Part shown: piece by piece, positions 52,341 to 62,942 of the stretch
Position numbering within the stretch: position 1 is the stretch's first letter
Layout of the letters: every line of letters begins with the position of its first letter
NCBI RefSeq assembly: GCF_001717505.1
Contig: NZ_CP017037.1
Coordinates: forward strand, 473,001-537,000
Direction: 5' to 3'
DNA length: 64,000 bases
Source of the DNA: Dialister pneumosintes
Lineage (GTDB): Bacteria; Bacillota; Negativicutes; Veillonellales; Dialisteraceae
Made by a program: the position numbers and the translations under genes
The notes under the pieces: generated by a model
The model's input: the letters and a program-made list of their open reading frames with translations, nothing else
The model's database searches: none
What the model was told of the DNA's origin: nothing

Positions 52341-53396
52341 TTACATTTGTAAAAACGTTTTTGGATATGTAGTTAAAATAGAAATACCATTATCTTCTAT
52401 AACAACCGTATCTTCAATACGGACACCACCAATTCCCGGTATATAAACTCCCGGTTCTACAGTTTGCGTCATTCCACATTTTAATAAGGTATGATCTTTA
52501 GGCGACAATGCTGGTTTTTCATGAATTTCAAGTCCAACGCTGTGTCCTAATGAATGTTTAAAATATTTATCTAAATCTCGTTCTTTCAAATAACTCCGAG
52601 CTTTAGCATCTATATCAGAAGCTTTTTGCCCTGCCTTAAGTATAGATTCAATATATTCATTACAACCTAATACACTATCATATATATAGCGAAGTTGTTC
52701 TGAAATATCTCCAATAGCAACTGTTCTTGTAATATCAGAATGATATCCTTGATAAATTGCACCAAAATCAAAAGTTACCAGTTCACCTTTATTAATAACT
52801 TTATCGGTTGCAATTCCATGTGGCATAGCAGAACGGACACCAGATGCAACAATGGTATCAAAAGATTTTCCTTCTGATCCTAACTCAAGCATCGCACATT
52901 CCAACATACATCGAAGTTCATTCTCTGTTTTTCCTTCTTTGATGTATGGAACAATACACCTAAATCCTTCGTCCGAAATACTACAAGCTTTAGCTAGTTT
53001 TTCTAATTCGTCCTGTGTTTTTATTTCTCTGAAAACATCCGGATAACAAACAATTATTTGTACAGAAGACATTTCTTTATGTAAAGAAAGATACATTTTA
53101 TAAGTAAGCTCTGCTTCTACGCCTAACTTGTCTATTTTGTGCTTTTCTGAAAGTTTTTTTATTGTATTTGCTATAAGACCTTTATGCTCAATAATTTCCA
53201 CAGAAGTTAATTCTTGTTTAGCTTGCTCTGTATATCTACTATCTGTAATGAGATATATTTGTTCTTTTGTTAAAAATAAAAAACTATCAGAACCGGTAAA
53301 ATTTGTTATATATCTGCAGTTTTCATTTTTAGAAATAAATACTCCATCTAGATTATTATTTCTTAGAAAATCGACAATTTTCTTTTGTTGTATCAT
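52341..53396 (-). CDS. pepP: M24 aminopeptidase (Xaa-Pro peptidase)
   Basis: This cleaves N-terminal residues before proline. The 351 residues have a creatinase-like N-terminal domain and the M24 metal site FDFGAIYQGYHSDITRT, GHSVGLEIHE, QTVEPGVYIPG and VRIEDTVVI. The ATG 53396 is preferred; GTG codons in frame at 53408 and 53405 are possible but no better. No signal peptide, so cytosolic. It is upstream of efp on the same strand. Confidence 0.93.
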   Translation of the reverse strand: MIQQKKIVDFLRNNNLDGVFISKNENCRYITNFTGSDSFLFLTKEQIYLITDSRYTEQAKQELTSVEIIEHKGLIANTIKKLSEKHKIDKLGVEAELTYKMYLSLHKEMSSVQIIVCYPDVFREIKTQDELEKLAKACSISDEGFRCIVPYIKEGKTENELRCMLECAMLELGSEGKSFDTIVASGVRSAMPHGIATDKVINKGELVTFDFGAIYQGYHSDITRTVAIGDISEQLRYIYDSVLGCNEYIESILKAGQKASDIDAKARSYLKERDLDKYFKHSLGHSVGLEIHEKPALSPKDHTLLKCGMTQTVEPGVYIPGIGGVRIEDTVVIEDNGISILTTYPKTFLQM

Positions 53397-53463
53397 ATAA
53401 AACACCACTTTTCATCTTTTATAATGATACAAGATTAGGTCTATTTTGTCCATGATTAGTAGT

Positions 53464-54075
53464 CTATTTCATGAGATGTATAGTGGAATTTAATTTATGT
53501 AAAATATTACGACCGGAACTTAGTTGATAAATACAAGTAATATTCGCATTCGATTGCCCCAGCCACCAACCTTTTTCTAAAGGAATATCTAACAGCCCAC
53601 AAAGCATAGTTCGAATGGCTGCGCCATGACTGACAATTACATAAGTTTTCTGTAGACTTTTATCTAATAAATCATTGATAAATCGCATGGTTCTTTTTTG
53701 TACATCTTGAAAAGATTCACTATCAGGAATTTTTACTTTATCCGGATTGATATACATTTCTTCTATCATTCCAGGCCAATCATTATTAATTTCAGATAAA
53801 CATTTGCCTTCCCATTGACCAAAATTCATTTCCATTAAATTCCTATTTTCTTTTACAGATATACAATGTGGCTTAGCTATAATTTCTGCAGTTACAGATG
53901 CTCTTTTTAATGGACTGGTAAAAATATCATCTATAGAAATATCTTTAAAATAAGAAGATACCAGTTTAGCTTGTTGTAAACCTGTACTATTAAGAGGAAT
54001 GTCTGTAGACCCTTGATATATTTTACTTTTATTCCACGAAGTTTCTCCATGTCTTACAAAATATAAGATATTCAT
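53464..54075 (-). CDS. Histidine phosphatase family protein (GpmB/CobC type)
   Basis: The 203 residues show the catalytic FVRHGETSWNKSKIYQGSTDIPL and VSHGAAIRTML (second histidine) with SPLKRASVTAEI. The family includes phosphoglycerate mutases and alpha-ribazole phosphatases; sequence does not decide. The start ATG 54075 follows AAGGA by eight bases; an ATG six bases upstream is too close to it. It stands alone between a terminator and pepP. Confidence 0.9.
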   Translation of the reverse strand: MNILYFVRHGETSWNKSKIYQGSTDIPLNSTGLQQAKLVSSYFKDISIDDIFTSPLKRASVTAEIIAKPHCISVKENRNLMEMNFGQWEGKCLSEINNDWPGMIEEMYINPDKVKIPDSESFQDVQKRTMRFINDLLDKSLQKTYVIVSHGAAIRTMLCGLLDIPLEKGWWLGQSNANITCIYQLSSGRNILHKLNSTIHLMK

Positions 54076-54094
54076 CGCCATATTCCTTAAAATA

Positions 54095-54134
54095 GAAAAA
54101 ACATCTGTTTTCTACAGAAAACAGATGTTTTTTC
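54095..54134. terminator. Terminator between fakA and the histidine phosphatase
   Basis: An 18-bp perfect stem, GAAAAAACATCTGTTTTC and its complement around TACA, carries T-runs on both strands; fakA is read into it on the minus strand. Confidence 0.93.
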
Positions 54135-55753
54135 TATTCTGCTGATATAAATAACGGATATAAAGGTTGGTTTCCTTCATACATTTCAAATTCAACATCA
54201 GGATATACAACCGTTGCCTCATCAACAAATTGTTGACAAGATTTTGAATCTAAACCTTCTCCATAATAAACAGAAATAATTTCCATATCATCTGTAATCA
54301 ATGTTTCTAATAAATTAAAAAATGCAGTTTTTAAATCTCTACTAGTCTTTACAGTATGATTAGGTGTCATTGCCATAAAATCATCTTTTCGAATAATAGT
54401 TTCCCCTAAGCGACTATCACGAACGGCTCTGGTAACTACACCTGTAGAAATTTCTTTCATTCGTTCTGTCATTTCTTCTACATTATCTTTAATTGTATTG
54501 GTAGCAGAAAATGCCATAGCAGCTGCCAGTCCTTGCATAGGATCTTTAGATTCTACAATCTGAATCTTATCCCCAACCCATTTCTTTAATTGTTTAGCAG
54601 CTAAAATAATGTTTTTATTATTAGGAAGGATAATATAGTTGTCATACTGTCCATTTTCCATGGCATCTGAAAGCTCCTGTACAGAAGGATTCATGGATTG
54701 TCCCCCGGAAACTATATCACATCCCAATTTACGATAAATATTTTCCCAACCTTTTCCAGATACAACTGTAAGAATCCCCAGTTCTTTTTTTACATGCTGT
54801 TCTTGCTTTAACTTATTCTTATGGAATTGATCAATCATATTATCACATTTAATATCATGTAATATCCCCCAAGAGCTTGCTATATCTAAAACTCTCCCAG
54901 GATTACGAGCATGAATGTGTACTTTAATTAAGTTGTCACCTTCTGCTACAATCATGGATTCGCCCCATGACATTAATGCCTCACGAACTTTCTTTGCTCC
55001 AATTTTACATGGACTGATAATAAATTCCGTGCAATATGGATATTCAATAGAAAAAGATTCTCCTTTAGCTTCCATTCTTTTAATAAGCGGTTGAACAGGC
55101 GTTACATTAATCTCTGTTATTTGTCCGGTTAAGCCATTTAAACATCCCATTAAAAAGAAAATAAGTCCCTGTCCTCCGGCATCTACTACATTTGCATCTG
55201 CTAAAATTTTTAGTTGTGTCGGTGTCTTAGCAAGTGCTTTTTCTCCGGAGTGAATAGCTGCAATAAGAATTTTACTGAAATCCGGTTCTTCACGAATAAC
55301 ATCTCTTGTCCCTTTGGCAATGCCACGGGCTACAGAAAGAATGGTTCCTTCTATCGGTGTAGTAATAGCACGATATGCATACAAAATCCCATACTGAAAG
55401 GCTTTACTCATTTGTCTACAAGTAGCCGTTTTCTTTCCATGTAATCCTTTAGAAATCCCATGGATAATTTGAGATAAAATAACACCTGAGTTTCCTCGTG
55501 CTCCCATAATAGCCCCGGTAGATGCTTTTTCTGCAATAATCCCTACCGGTTCAGAATCATTCATTTCTGCAATCATGCTATACATAGATCGAAGTGTATG
55601 CAACATATTATTGCCTGTATCTCCGTCCGGAACAGGGAATACATTTAATTGGTTTATAATCTCACACTTTTCATTCATAAGCTGATAAGAACCAATTAAC
55701 ATTTTTTTGAACAGTTTTCCATCAATTACTGTATACATATATTCCTCACTCAT
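54134..55753 (-). CDS. fakA: Fatty acid kinase FakA (DAK2-domain protein, YloV type)
   Basis: FakA phosphorylates fatty acids carried by a FakB (DegV) protein. The 539 residues have an N-terminal DAK2 domain with the nucleotide site VFPVPDGDTGNNML and GARGNSGVILSQI, a middle domain and the C-terminal DUF1949/DegV-like part. Two starts are possible; MYTVIDGKLFKKM at 55738, preceded by GAGG, is similar to other FakA starts. It follows degV by at most a few bases, so carrier and kinase are made together. Confidence 0.95.
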   Translation of the reverse strand: MSEEYMYTVIDGKLFKKMLIGSYQLMNEKCEIINQLNVFPVPDGDTGNNMLHTLRSMYSMIAEMNDSEPVGIIAEKASTGAIMGARGNSGVILSQIIHGISKGLHGKKTATCRQMSKAFQYGILYAYRAITTPIEGTILSVARGIAKGTRDVIREEPDFSKILIAAIHSGEKALAKTPTQLKILADANVVDAGGQGLIFFLMGCLNGLTGQITEINVTPVQPLIKRMEAKGESFSIEYPYCTEFIISPCKIGAKKVREALMSWGESMIVAEGDNLIKVHIHARNPGRVLDIASSWGILHDIKCDNMIDQFHKNKLKQEQHVKKELGILTVVSGKGWENIYRKLGCDIVSGGQSMNPSVQELSDAMENGQYDNYIILPNNKNIILAAKQLKKWVGDKIQIVESKDPMQGLAAAMAFSATNTIKDNVEEMTERMKEISTGVVTRAVRDSRLGETIIRKDDFMAMTPNHTVKTSRDLKTAFFNLLETLITDDMEIISVYYGEGLDSKSCQQFVDEATVVYPDVEFEMYEGNQPLYPLFISAE

Positions 55754-56584
55754 TTATAAACTTTCAAAAATAATTCCCAATAACCCCGGTCCCAGATAGG
55801 CTGCTAATACAGGAGTACCTGTAGATACCGTAATTTCTATGTTCGGATAAAGCTCTTGAAGTGTATTTTTTAGTAATTTTGCTTTCTCTTCATTTTGAAG
55901 ATGTACAACTCCAATTCTCTTGCATGGAGAGTTTTCTTCCAAATATTTAATCATACTTGATATAGCTTTTTTCTCTGTACGAACTTTATCTAGAGAATCT
56001 AATTGGTTAGTTTCATCTACATAAATAATCGGTTTAATTTTTAAAATACTTCCAATAAGACCCGCCGCTTTACCTAAACGCCCTCCACGTCTTAAATAGT
56101 CTAATGTAGGAATAGTAAATTCAGATCTCATTTTTAAAGAAACTTGATTTAACTTCTCGACAATGTCATTAAATTCCATACCTGCATCAATAAACTCTAA
56201 TGCATCCTGTACCATATGGCATATTCCAATAGCAGTAGTATGAGAGTCAATAACAGCTACATTTTTATTATTGCATTGTTTAGCAGCTAGTCTGGCGCCA
56301 TTAACAGTTCCACTTACCGCTGAAGTAAGATTAATACAAATAATACTATCTTCTTTAGGAATAGAATTGAATACACTCAAAAAATCACCAGTAGACGGTT
56401 GACTGGTAGGAATGGATTTCTTTTCTCTTTCAGAGTATGCAATTACATCATCAATGGTAGTTTTACTTTCTTCTACATATTCCCCATCTATGCAAAGAGT
56501 AAGTGAAACCATATGAATATTAGAATGTTTAGCAAGTATTTCCGGCAGAATAGTTGCGGTACTATCTGTCACAATGTGAATCAT
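55754..56584 (-). CDS. DegV-family fatty acid-binding protein (FakB)
   Basis: DegV proteins bind a fatty acid for phosphorylation by FakA. The 276 residues contain TDSTATILPE, the binding motif TSQPSTGDFLSVF, INLTSAVSGTVNGARLA and RRGGRLGKAAGLIGSILKIKP. GAAGGGATGC lies before the ATG. Adjacency to fakA supports the assignment. Confidence 0.95.
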   Translation of the reverse strand: MIHIVTDSTATILPEILAKHSNIHMVSLTLCIDGEYVEESKTTIDDVIAYSEREKKSIPTSQPSTGDFLSVFNSIPKEDSIICINLTSAVSGTVNGARLAAKQCNNKNVAVIDSHTTAIGICHMVQDALEFIDAGMEFNDIVEKLNQVSLKMRSEFTIPTLDYLRRGGRLGKAAGLIGSILKIKPIIYVDETNQLDSLDKVRTEKKAISSMIKYLEENSPCKRIGVVHLQNEEKAKLLKNTLQELYPNIEITVSTGTPVLAAYLGPGLLGIIFESL

Positions 56585-56649
56585 TAAATCAGCATCCCTT
56601 CTCTAAATACATTACAAATGTATTTTTTAATATTTATATAAAAATTATT

Positions 56650-56686
56650 TCCCAAATAAAAAGTAAAATGATTACTTCACTTTTTA
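56650..56686 (-). terminator. Terminator after mutS2
   Basis: On the minus strand AAAAAGTGAA pairs with TTTACTTTTT (one G-U pair) over an eight-base loop and leads into TATTT. It lies 40 bases after the mutS2 stop. Confidence 0.7.
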
Positions 56687-56724
56687 AATATATCGTTCCA
56701 GCTCTATTTGGTCAAGTTTTAAAG

Positions 56725-59085
56725 TCACAAATATACTTCTGTAACCCCAGCACCTCCATTTCTAGCATCTGCAAGATGAAATTCTTTTATAAAAGGTAAA
56801 GTTCGTAAATGTGTATGAATTCCTTTGCGTAAACTTCCTGTGCCTTTCCCGTGAATAATTTGAACCGGTGAAATACCTGCCATAAATGCATCATTTAAAA
56901 ACTTATCCACTTCAAAAATAGATTCATCAACAGTTTTTCCAATAATATTAAGAGTTGTACTAACTTTAGAAATTGCTGTTTCTCTATAATTTTTAGAAAC
57001 ACGAATTTTAGGAGTAACCTTTACACTGGATGAAATATTACTTTTTTCTGGAATAAAGCAATGTTTTTTATCTACTGTTACATTAATAGTTCCACAAGCA
57101 ATTGTAATTTTCTTTCCTGATATCGCCGTAATAGTTCCATTACTGCCTAACGTGTCGATAAACACCATATCCCCTACAGCTAATGTTTTAGGATACTTTC
57201 TTTGTATTTCCAGTTTATTATTAGGCAGACGCAGTCCATCTATCTTATCTCGAATATGCGCTACATGTAAATTTAAAGTCTCTCTATTCATTGAAGAAAC
57301 TTTTTTCTTTAATTCTTTTATAATAAGTTCTGATTCTACACGAAGATTGCGTTTAATAGCTTCGGACTCTTCTCGTGTTTTTTCTAATATTTGTTTACGT
57401 TTAGCAAACAATAAATCTCTTTCTTTCTTAAGTTCATCTCTTAGCAGTTGAGATTCATATAATGTTTTTTCTATAAGAAGTTTATCTTTTTGAATCTGTT
57501 GCATTTGCTCATTAAGGTTGGACATAATCGATTCCATATTGTTATATGGAGAATTTTGTTTTAACTTAATCGCTTTATTAATTACTTCATCTGTTAAATG
57601 TAAACGTCTACAAATATTAAATGCATTACTATTACCTGCTACACCAATAATTAAACGGTAAGTAGGCATTAATGTTTTTAAATCAAACTCTACAAAGGCA
57701 TTTTCAATTCCTTCTGATTCATAAGCCATTTTTTTCATTTCACTAAAGTGAGAAGTAATAATAGTAGATACTTGTTTTTGGCATAAAAATTCAGTAACAG
57801 ATTCTGCTAAGGCCGCACCTTCGATTGGATCTGTTCCAGATCCCAATTCATCCAATAAAACCAAATCAGAAGATGTGCATTTATCTAAAAAAGAACTCAA
57901 TTGTGTAATATAGCTTGAAAATGTTGATAAATTATATTGAATACTTTGATCATCACCAATAATTGCATAAATATTTTCGTAAATAGGCAATAAAGATCCT
58001 TCCTGTGCAGGAATAAATAATCCGGCTTGATTCATTAATGCTAAAATGCCTAATGTTTTTATTGCAATAGTTTTCCCCCCGGCATTAGAACCGGTAACAA
58101 CTAATACTTTATAATCTTTTCCTAAAGGCAAAGAAATAGGAACGACTTTTTTTACATCTATTAATGGATGCCGAGCTTCTTTAAGATACACTTCATTTTT
58201 AGAGCATACAGCTCTTATTCCTTGCATATCCAAGGCTAATTGTCCTCGTGCAAACACAAACTCCATTTGTGTTGCTAATTCACAATTTAAATATATTTCT
58301 TTAGAATTTTTATAGACTTCTTTTGTTAAAGACAATAAAATGTTCCGAATTTCCGATTTTTCTTCTGCATAGGCTTCAGTTAAATCATTATTTAACTGTA
58401 CAGAAATCATCGGTTCCATATATAGGGTTTGTCCGGTAGAAGATCTGTCGTGAACAATACCATCAAATCTATAGCGATACTCTTCTTTTATAGGTACTAC
58501 ATAACGATCATTTCTTTGTGTAATAATAGCATCTCGAAAAAAAACAGCTTGTTCTTTATCGTTAATAATATGCTGTAAAGCACGACGAATTCTAGATTTT
58601 AAAGCTACTATTGTCGTACGAATTCGTGATAACTTTGATGATGCATTATCCTTTATTTTTCCGGTATCATCAAAAACACGATTTAATTTTAATACTAATC
58701 CTTCCATAGATATCATTCTCTGTGACAGTGATTCTAATGTAGGATATATAAGATGACGCTCTCCCTCAAAATAATGGTGCATTTTCTCATATGTTAGAAG
58801 TGTTGTCAATAAATCGGTAAATTCATTCGGCATTATACATATATCTTTTTCTGCCTTAGATAACACAGTTCTTATATCATGAGTTTGTCCTAATGGCATA
58901 GAAACTTCTTTGTGTAAACATCGAAAAGCTTCATCTGTTTCATTTAACCAATTTTGGATTATTTCATATTCACTGGAAGGACACCATTTCATAGCCATTT
59001 CTTTGGATAAAGTAGAACCGGCTCTATCAACTAACATTTTTTGTATTTGATTGAATTCAAGTGTATGTAGAACATGGCTGTTCAT
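56725..59085 (-). CDS. mutS2: Endonuclease MutS2 (ribosome rescue ATPase)
   Basis: MutS2 resolves recombination intermediates and, in Bacillus subtilis, splits collided ribosomes. The 786 residues contain a MutS core and ATPase domain (VTGSNAGGKTIAIKTLG, DELGSGTDPIEGAALA, TSHFSEMK), a coiled coil (about 515-620) and the C-terminal Smr domain (VQIIHGKGTGSLRKGIH). It shares its start with the U32 stop (one base overlap). It lacks the mismatch-recognition N-terminus. Confidence 0.96.
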   Translation of the reverse strand: MNSHVLHTLEFNQIQKMLVDRAGSTLSKEMAMKWCPSSEYEIIQNWLNETDEAFRCLHKEVSMPLGQTHDIRTVLSKAEKDICIMPNEFTDLLTTLLTYEKMHHYFEGERHLIYPTLESLSQRMISMEGLVLKLNRVFDDTGKIKDNASSKLSRIRTTIVALKSRIRRALQHIINDKEQAVFFRDAIITQRNDRYVVPIKEEYRYRFDGIVHDRSSTGQTLYMEPMISVQLNNDLTEAYAEEKSEIRNILLSLTKEVYKNSKEIYLNCELATQMEFVFARGQLALDMQGIRAVCSKNEVYLKEARHPLIDVKKVVPISLPLGKDYKVLVVTGSNAGGKTIAIKTLGILALMNQAGLFIPAQEGSLLPIYENIYAIIGDDQSIQYNLSTFSSYITQLSSFLDKCTSSDLVLLDELGSGTDPIEGAALAESVTEFLCQKQVSTIITSHFSEMKKMAYESEGIENAFVEFDLKTLMPTYRLIIGVAGNSNAFNICRRLHLTDEVINKAIKLKQNSPYNNMESIMSNLNEQMQQIQKDKLLIEKTLYESQLLRDELKKERDLLFAKRKQILEKTREESEAIKRNLRVESELIIKELKKKVSSMNRETLNLHVAHIRDKIDGLRLPNNKLEIQRKYPKTLAVGDMVFIDTLGSNGTITAISGKKITIACGTINVTVDKKHCFIPEKSNISSSVKVTPKIRVSKNYRETAISKVSTTLNIIGKTVDESIFEVDKFLNDAFMAGISPVQIIHGKGTGSLRKGIHTHLRTLPFIKEFHLADARNGGAGVTEVYL

Positions 59086-61502
59086 TATAAAACTCCTCTA
59101 AAAAAATGGCCTCGTGTAATAGTAGCATTACTATCGACTTTCGGTAATGGTGCATCACCTGAGAGAATATCTACAAAAGAACGAGTAATTTTATAGATAT
59201 CTCCTTCTATAGCTCTAGCATCTATATGGATTCGATGAACACCTGCTTGTATTAGTTTATTCATATAAGGTCGCATATCTAAAACTTTACTATTCAATAT
59301 ATGCATTCTACACCATTCATCAGTCCGTATCGGAAATAATCGCCCTTGTTCATCTTTAAGATTATAGTGATGGTGTAAGCATATACCCGGACATTTTTTC
59401 TTTTTATCTCCGGTAATTACAGATTCGATGACACAATAGTCAGATATCATCATTTCTGATCTACCAAAAGCTGTAATACCAATAGGAATAGTTGTATTTG
59501 TAGTCATATATGCTATTTGTTTAATTGTAAGTTCAGGTGAAAGCATTACCCCTGACATGCCTAGCCTAGCAATCGTATTTAATCCTTCTTTATTAAAAAT
59601 ATTAAGAGAGGAACCACCTACAAGAGGTATATCTTTTATATACTTATTATACCAGTTTAATATTCCTAAAAAAGATACTTCAATAGCATCCGGTTTTAAC
59701 TTAGCTATATCAGATAGCAAAAGAAGATATTCCTTACTATGTTTTTCTCTTAAAACTCTAGGTGTTGCAAAAATAATCCGACCATTTGCATTTTTCACTA
59801 ATTCAAGCGCCTCTTTATATTTTGAAACAGAAAGTACTTGGTGGTGATAAGAATCTCCACCAAATATAATTTCTTTGCAACCAGCCTTTAAAGCACTTTT
59901 AACTTGTTCTATCTGTTCTGTACGAATACTTATTTCAGGTTTCATAGAAAATGTGGTTGTTTGTATATTAGGTAGCGGTATTATTTTATCTGAAAAGTTA
60001 TGTGTAGATTTTACAAAATCTTTTTCAATACAATTGCTTAAATGATGAACAGCTTCTTTTCGTAAAGTATTTAGAATACTTTTCGGTATCATACACTCTT
60101 TATTTTTAAGTTTCAAATCGCCTAATAAGAAAGGAGTTCCGCCTAAACGCATAAGCTGTTCTTTTACATCTTTTAAAGATGCTACATGTTTATTAGCTTT
60201 CTCACATTGATAAGAAGAACGAATCGTAATAGAGTGATTATTTCTATCAGAAGCTATTAAAGTAAGAGGACTGCCCACTGCTGCAAAAACAGAAAAATCT
60301 ATAATTGTTTTCCCTTGCAATTTTTCGCGATTTATATTATATTTTCGTTCTTTTATATGCCAATAAATATGACTTTTATCAAGAGGTTTCTTTTGCATTA
60401 AACATTGATATATATTTCCGTTAACTTTATTTATATTCTTTTCTGAAATAAAGGCTATTTTATAATCTGAAGTTACATAAGAAACTCCTGTAATATGTTC
60501 TTGTGAAATATTGACTATATTTTTAAATAAAAAACTATATTGATTAATTTTTTCTATCGTACCTGCCATAATTCCACGATTACCGGGAATTATTGATGTC
60601 ATCATATCCGCTCCAATATCATCATGATAATAAGCAGAAGTAAAGCCTCTATAAAAACGTTTTTCAAGCTTTTTCTGTAACTGAGAAGTTTCTTCCATTC
60701 CGGTACAACAATCTTGGTCTAATGCTTTTCTATAAGAGGATACTACATCATAAACATATTCAGGACTTTTCATGCGCCCTTCTATTTTTAGAGACACAAC
60801 CTTAGATTTTTTTATTCTTTCTATGTCTTGAATCCCGGACATATCTTTTAAACTGATAATATATCGTCCACTTTCTTTTTTTATAGGTCGTCCCATATCA
60901 TCTGTTAAATGATATGGCATACGACATGGTTGTGCGCAAGCACCTCTATTACCACTTCTTCCACCTATAAAACTACTCATCAAGCATTGTCCTGAATAGG
61001 ATACGCATAAAGCTCCATGTACAAAAATTTCTATTTCAGCTCTACAGTTGTTTGCTATATATTCAATTTCATCCAAAGATAATTCACGTGAGAGAACCAC
61101 TCTTTTAAAATTAAGGGATTCAAGAAATTGAACACCCGCAAGATTACTAACCGTCATCTGTGTACTTGCATGAAGTGGAATATTAGGTGTTATTTTATTT
61201 GCTAAATAAGCAATTCCTAAATCCTGTATCAATAATCCATCAATATAAATAGAATCAAGAAATCTAAGATATTCTTTAACTTTATCTATTTCATTATCTG
61301 AAATTAAAGTATTTAAAGTTACATAAACGGCAATTCCTCGGGAGTGGCACAAATGAACAGCTTCTTTCATTTGAAGATTATCAAAGTTTCCTGCAAATTT
61401 TCTTGCACTAAAAAATTCTCCCCCTAAATAAACGGCATCTGCTCCTGCTGCAATAGCTGCATAAAGCAACTCAGGTGAACCTGCCGGTGCCAAGATTTCC
61501 AT
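59085..61502 (-). CDS. U32 peptidase-family protein with DUF3656-type extension
   Basis: The 805 residues begin as a U32 peptidase: EILAPAGSPELLYAAIAAGADAVYLGG, then HGALCVSYSGQCLMSSFIGGRSGNRGACAQPCRMPY with the conserved cysteine cluster. A long C-terminal part contains the DUF3656-type region found in such long forms. The nearest known role is RlhA/TrhP-type rRNA or tRNA hydroxylation; the peptidase activity of short forms is unproven here. AGGGGGAA precedes the ATG. It is followed immediately by mutS2. Confidence 0.92.
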   Translation of the reverse strand: MEILAPAGSPELLYAAIAAGADAVYLGGEFFSARKFAGNFDNLQMKEAVHLCHSRGIAVYVTLNTLISDNEIDKVKEYLRFLDSIYIDGLLIQDLGIAYLANKITPNIPLHASTQMTVSNLAGVQFLESLNFKRVVLSRELSLDEIEYIANNCRAEIEIFVHGALCVSYSGQCLMSSFIGGRSGNRGACAQPCRMPYHLTDDMGRPIKKESGRYIISLKDMSGIQDIERIKKSKVVSLKIEGRMKSPEYVYDVVSSYRKALDQDCCTGMEETSQLQKKLEKRFYRGFTSAYYHDDIGADMMTSIIPGNRGIMAGTIEKINQYSFLFKNIVNISQEHITGVSYVTSDYKIAFISEKNINKVNGNIYQCLMQKKPLDKSHIYWHIKERKYNINREKLQGKTIIDFSVFAAVGSPLTLIASDRNNHSITIRSSYQCEKANKHVASLKDVKEQLMRLGGTPFLLGDLKLKNKECMIPKSILNTLRKEAVHHLSNCIEKDFVKSTHNFSDKIIPLPNIQTTTFSMKPEISIRTEQIEQVKSALKAGCKEIIFGGDSYHHQVLSVSKYKEALELVKNANGRIIFATPRVLREKHSKEYLLLLSDIAKLKPDAIEVSFLGILNWYNKYIKDIPLVGGSSLNIFNKEGLNTIARLGMSGVMLSPELTIKQIAYMTTNTTIPIGITAFGRSEMMISDYCVIESVITGDKKKKCPGICLHHHYNLKDEQGRLFPIRTDEWCRMHILNSKVLDMRPYMNKLIQAGVHRIHIDARAIEGDIYKITRSFVDILSGDAPLPKVDSNATITRGHFFRGVL

Positions 61503-61538
61503 GATTTATTCCCCCATGTATTATCGATACAAAAATAG

Positions 61539-61575
61539 AAAAAGGGCATTCCATGCAGAATGTCCCTTTTTTATT
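61539..61575 (-). terminator. Terminator after ndk
   Basis: AAAAAGGGCATTC and GAATGTCCCTTTTTT pair with one bulge. On the minus strand it lies about 50 bases after the ndk stop and before the U32 gene. Confidence 0.8.
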
Positions 61576-61619
61576 TTATTTATCTTTATGTTATGTTCAA
61601 AAAATTCTCTTTAAATTAA

Positions 61620-62036
61620 TTAATTGGACAATTCCGGGAACCAGAGACCAATTTCTCTTGCAGCTGTTTCCGGTGCATCTGATGCATGTACAATATTTTC
61701 GTCAATAGAAGTTGCAAAATCGCCACGAATGGACCCTGGTACTGCTTTAAGCGGATCGGTAGCACCATTAATTTGGCGAACAGCTGCAATAGCATTTTCA
61801 CCTTCTACTACCATTGCTAATACTTTTCCAGAAGTAATAAAATCAATTAAACCTTGAAAAAATGGTTTCCCTTCATGTTCACCATAATGTCTTTTAGCTA
61901 ACTCCATGGATACCTCAATTAATTTAATAGCATGAAGAGCTAATCCTTTTCTTTCAAAACGAGAAATCACTTCTCCACAAATATGCTTTTTTACTCCATC
62001 CGGTTTCACCAAAACTAAAGTCTTCTCTACTGCCAT
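61620..62036 (-). CDS. ndk: Nucleoside diphosphate kinase
   Basis: Ndk equalises nucleoside triphosphate pools. The 138 residues include LVKPDGVKKHICGEVISRFE, RRHYGEH-like RHYGEHEGKPFF, NGATDPLKAVPGSIRGDFAT and the active-site histidine in ENIVHASDAPE. AAGGAGG precedes the ATG. It follows htpX on the same strand by 13 bases. Confidence 0.97.
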   Translation of the reverse strand: MAVEKTLVLVKPDGVKKHICGEVISRFERKGLALHAIKLIEVSMELAKRHYGEHEGKPFFQGLIDFITSGKVLAMVVEGENAIAAVRQINGATDPLKAVPGSIRGDFATSIDENIVHASDAPETAAREIGLWFPELSN

Positions 62037-62049
62037 GAGTAAATCCTCC

Positions 62050-62910
62050 TTAAAATAAATTCATATCAGCTGCTATATTTTGCAACTTTTCAATACGCTC
62101 TTCCGTAGAAGGATGCGTTGAAAACAAATTTTGAATACCGCGTACCCCACATAAAGGATTAATAATAAATAACCCGGATGTGGAAGGTTTAGCACCCGGT
62201 ATAACTTTATGATGTGCATAATTATCTAATTTCTGCAATGCACTTGCTAAAGCTAACGGTTTACCACTAATTTCAGCACCCGAAGCATCTGCCATATATT
62301 CCCTAGAACGAGAAAGTGCTAATTGAATAATAGAAGCAGCAATAGGTGCCACTATTATAGTAGCCAAAAGCCCAATAATACTACTGCTTCCATTTTCATC
62401 ACGGCGACCGCCAAATATCGCACTCCATTGGGCTATATTTGCAATGTAGCTAATAGCTGTCGCGATAGAAGCGGCTAAAGTCATAATTAAAGTATCCCGA
62501 TGCTTAATATGTGATAATTCATGACTGATAACACCCGCCAATTCATCTTTATTTAGAAGATTTAATAATCCTTGTGTTATAGCTACTGCTGCATGTTTAT
62601 CATCTCTCCCCGTTGCAAATGCATTGGGAACATCTGTTGGTATAACATATAATTTAGGCATAGCAATAGAAGCATTATCAGATAGTCGTCTGACTAATTG
62701 ATGAAGTTCAGGAGCTTCTTCTTTTGTAATAGGTTGTGCATTATATTGCATTAATGCAATTTTATCACAATTCCAATAACTAATAAAATTAATAACAAAT
62801 GAAACTGCCAACATACATAAGGCACCTTGACGACCGCCAACCACTCCACCAATGGCCATCAAAATTATGCTCAATAACGTTAAGAGCATCACAGATTTAA
62901 TTTTATTCAT
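62050..62910 (-). CDS. htpX: Membrane metalloprotease HtpX
   Basis: HtpX degrades damaged membrane proteins. The 286 residues have four hydrophobic segments and the zinc motif ISHELSHIKHRD (HExxH). The start is ATG 62910 (MNKIKSVMLL) with GAGG before it; the frame is open upstream into the tRNA but this part is not coding. It is close to tRNA-Pro and ndk and may be co-transcribed with both. Confidence 0.95.
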   Translation of the reverse strand: MNKIKSVMLLTLLSIILMAIGGVVGGRQGALCMLAVSFVINFISYWNCDKIALMQYNAQPITKEEAPELHQLVRRLSDNASIAMPKLYVIPTDVPNAFATGRDDKHAAVAITQGLLNLLNKDELAGVISHELSHIKHRDTLIMTLAASIATAISYIANIAQWSAIFGGRRDENGSSSIIGLLATIIVAPIAASIIQLALSRSREYMADASGAEISGKPLALASALQKLDNYAHHKVIPGAKPSTSGLFIINPLCGVRGIQNLFSTHPSTEERIEKLQNIAADMNLF

Positions 62911-62942
62911 ATGGATGACCTCACAATAAAAACACATAAAAA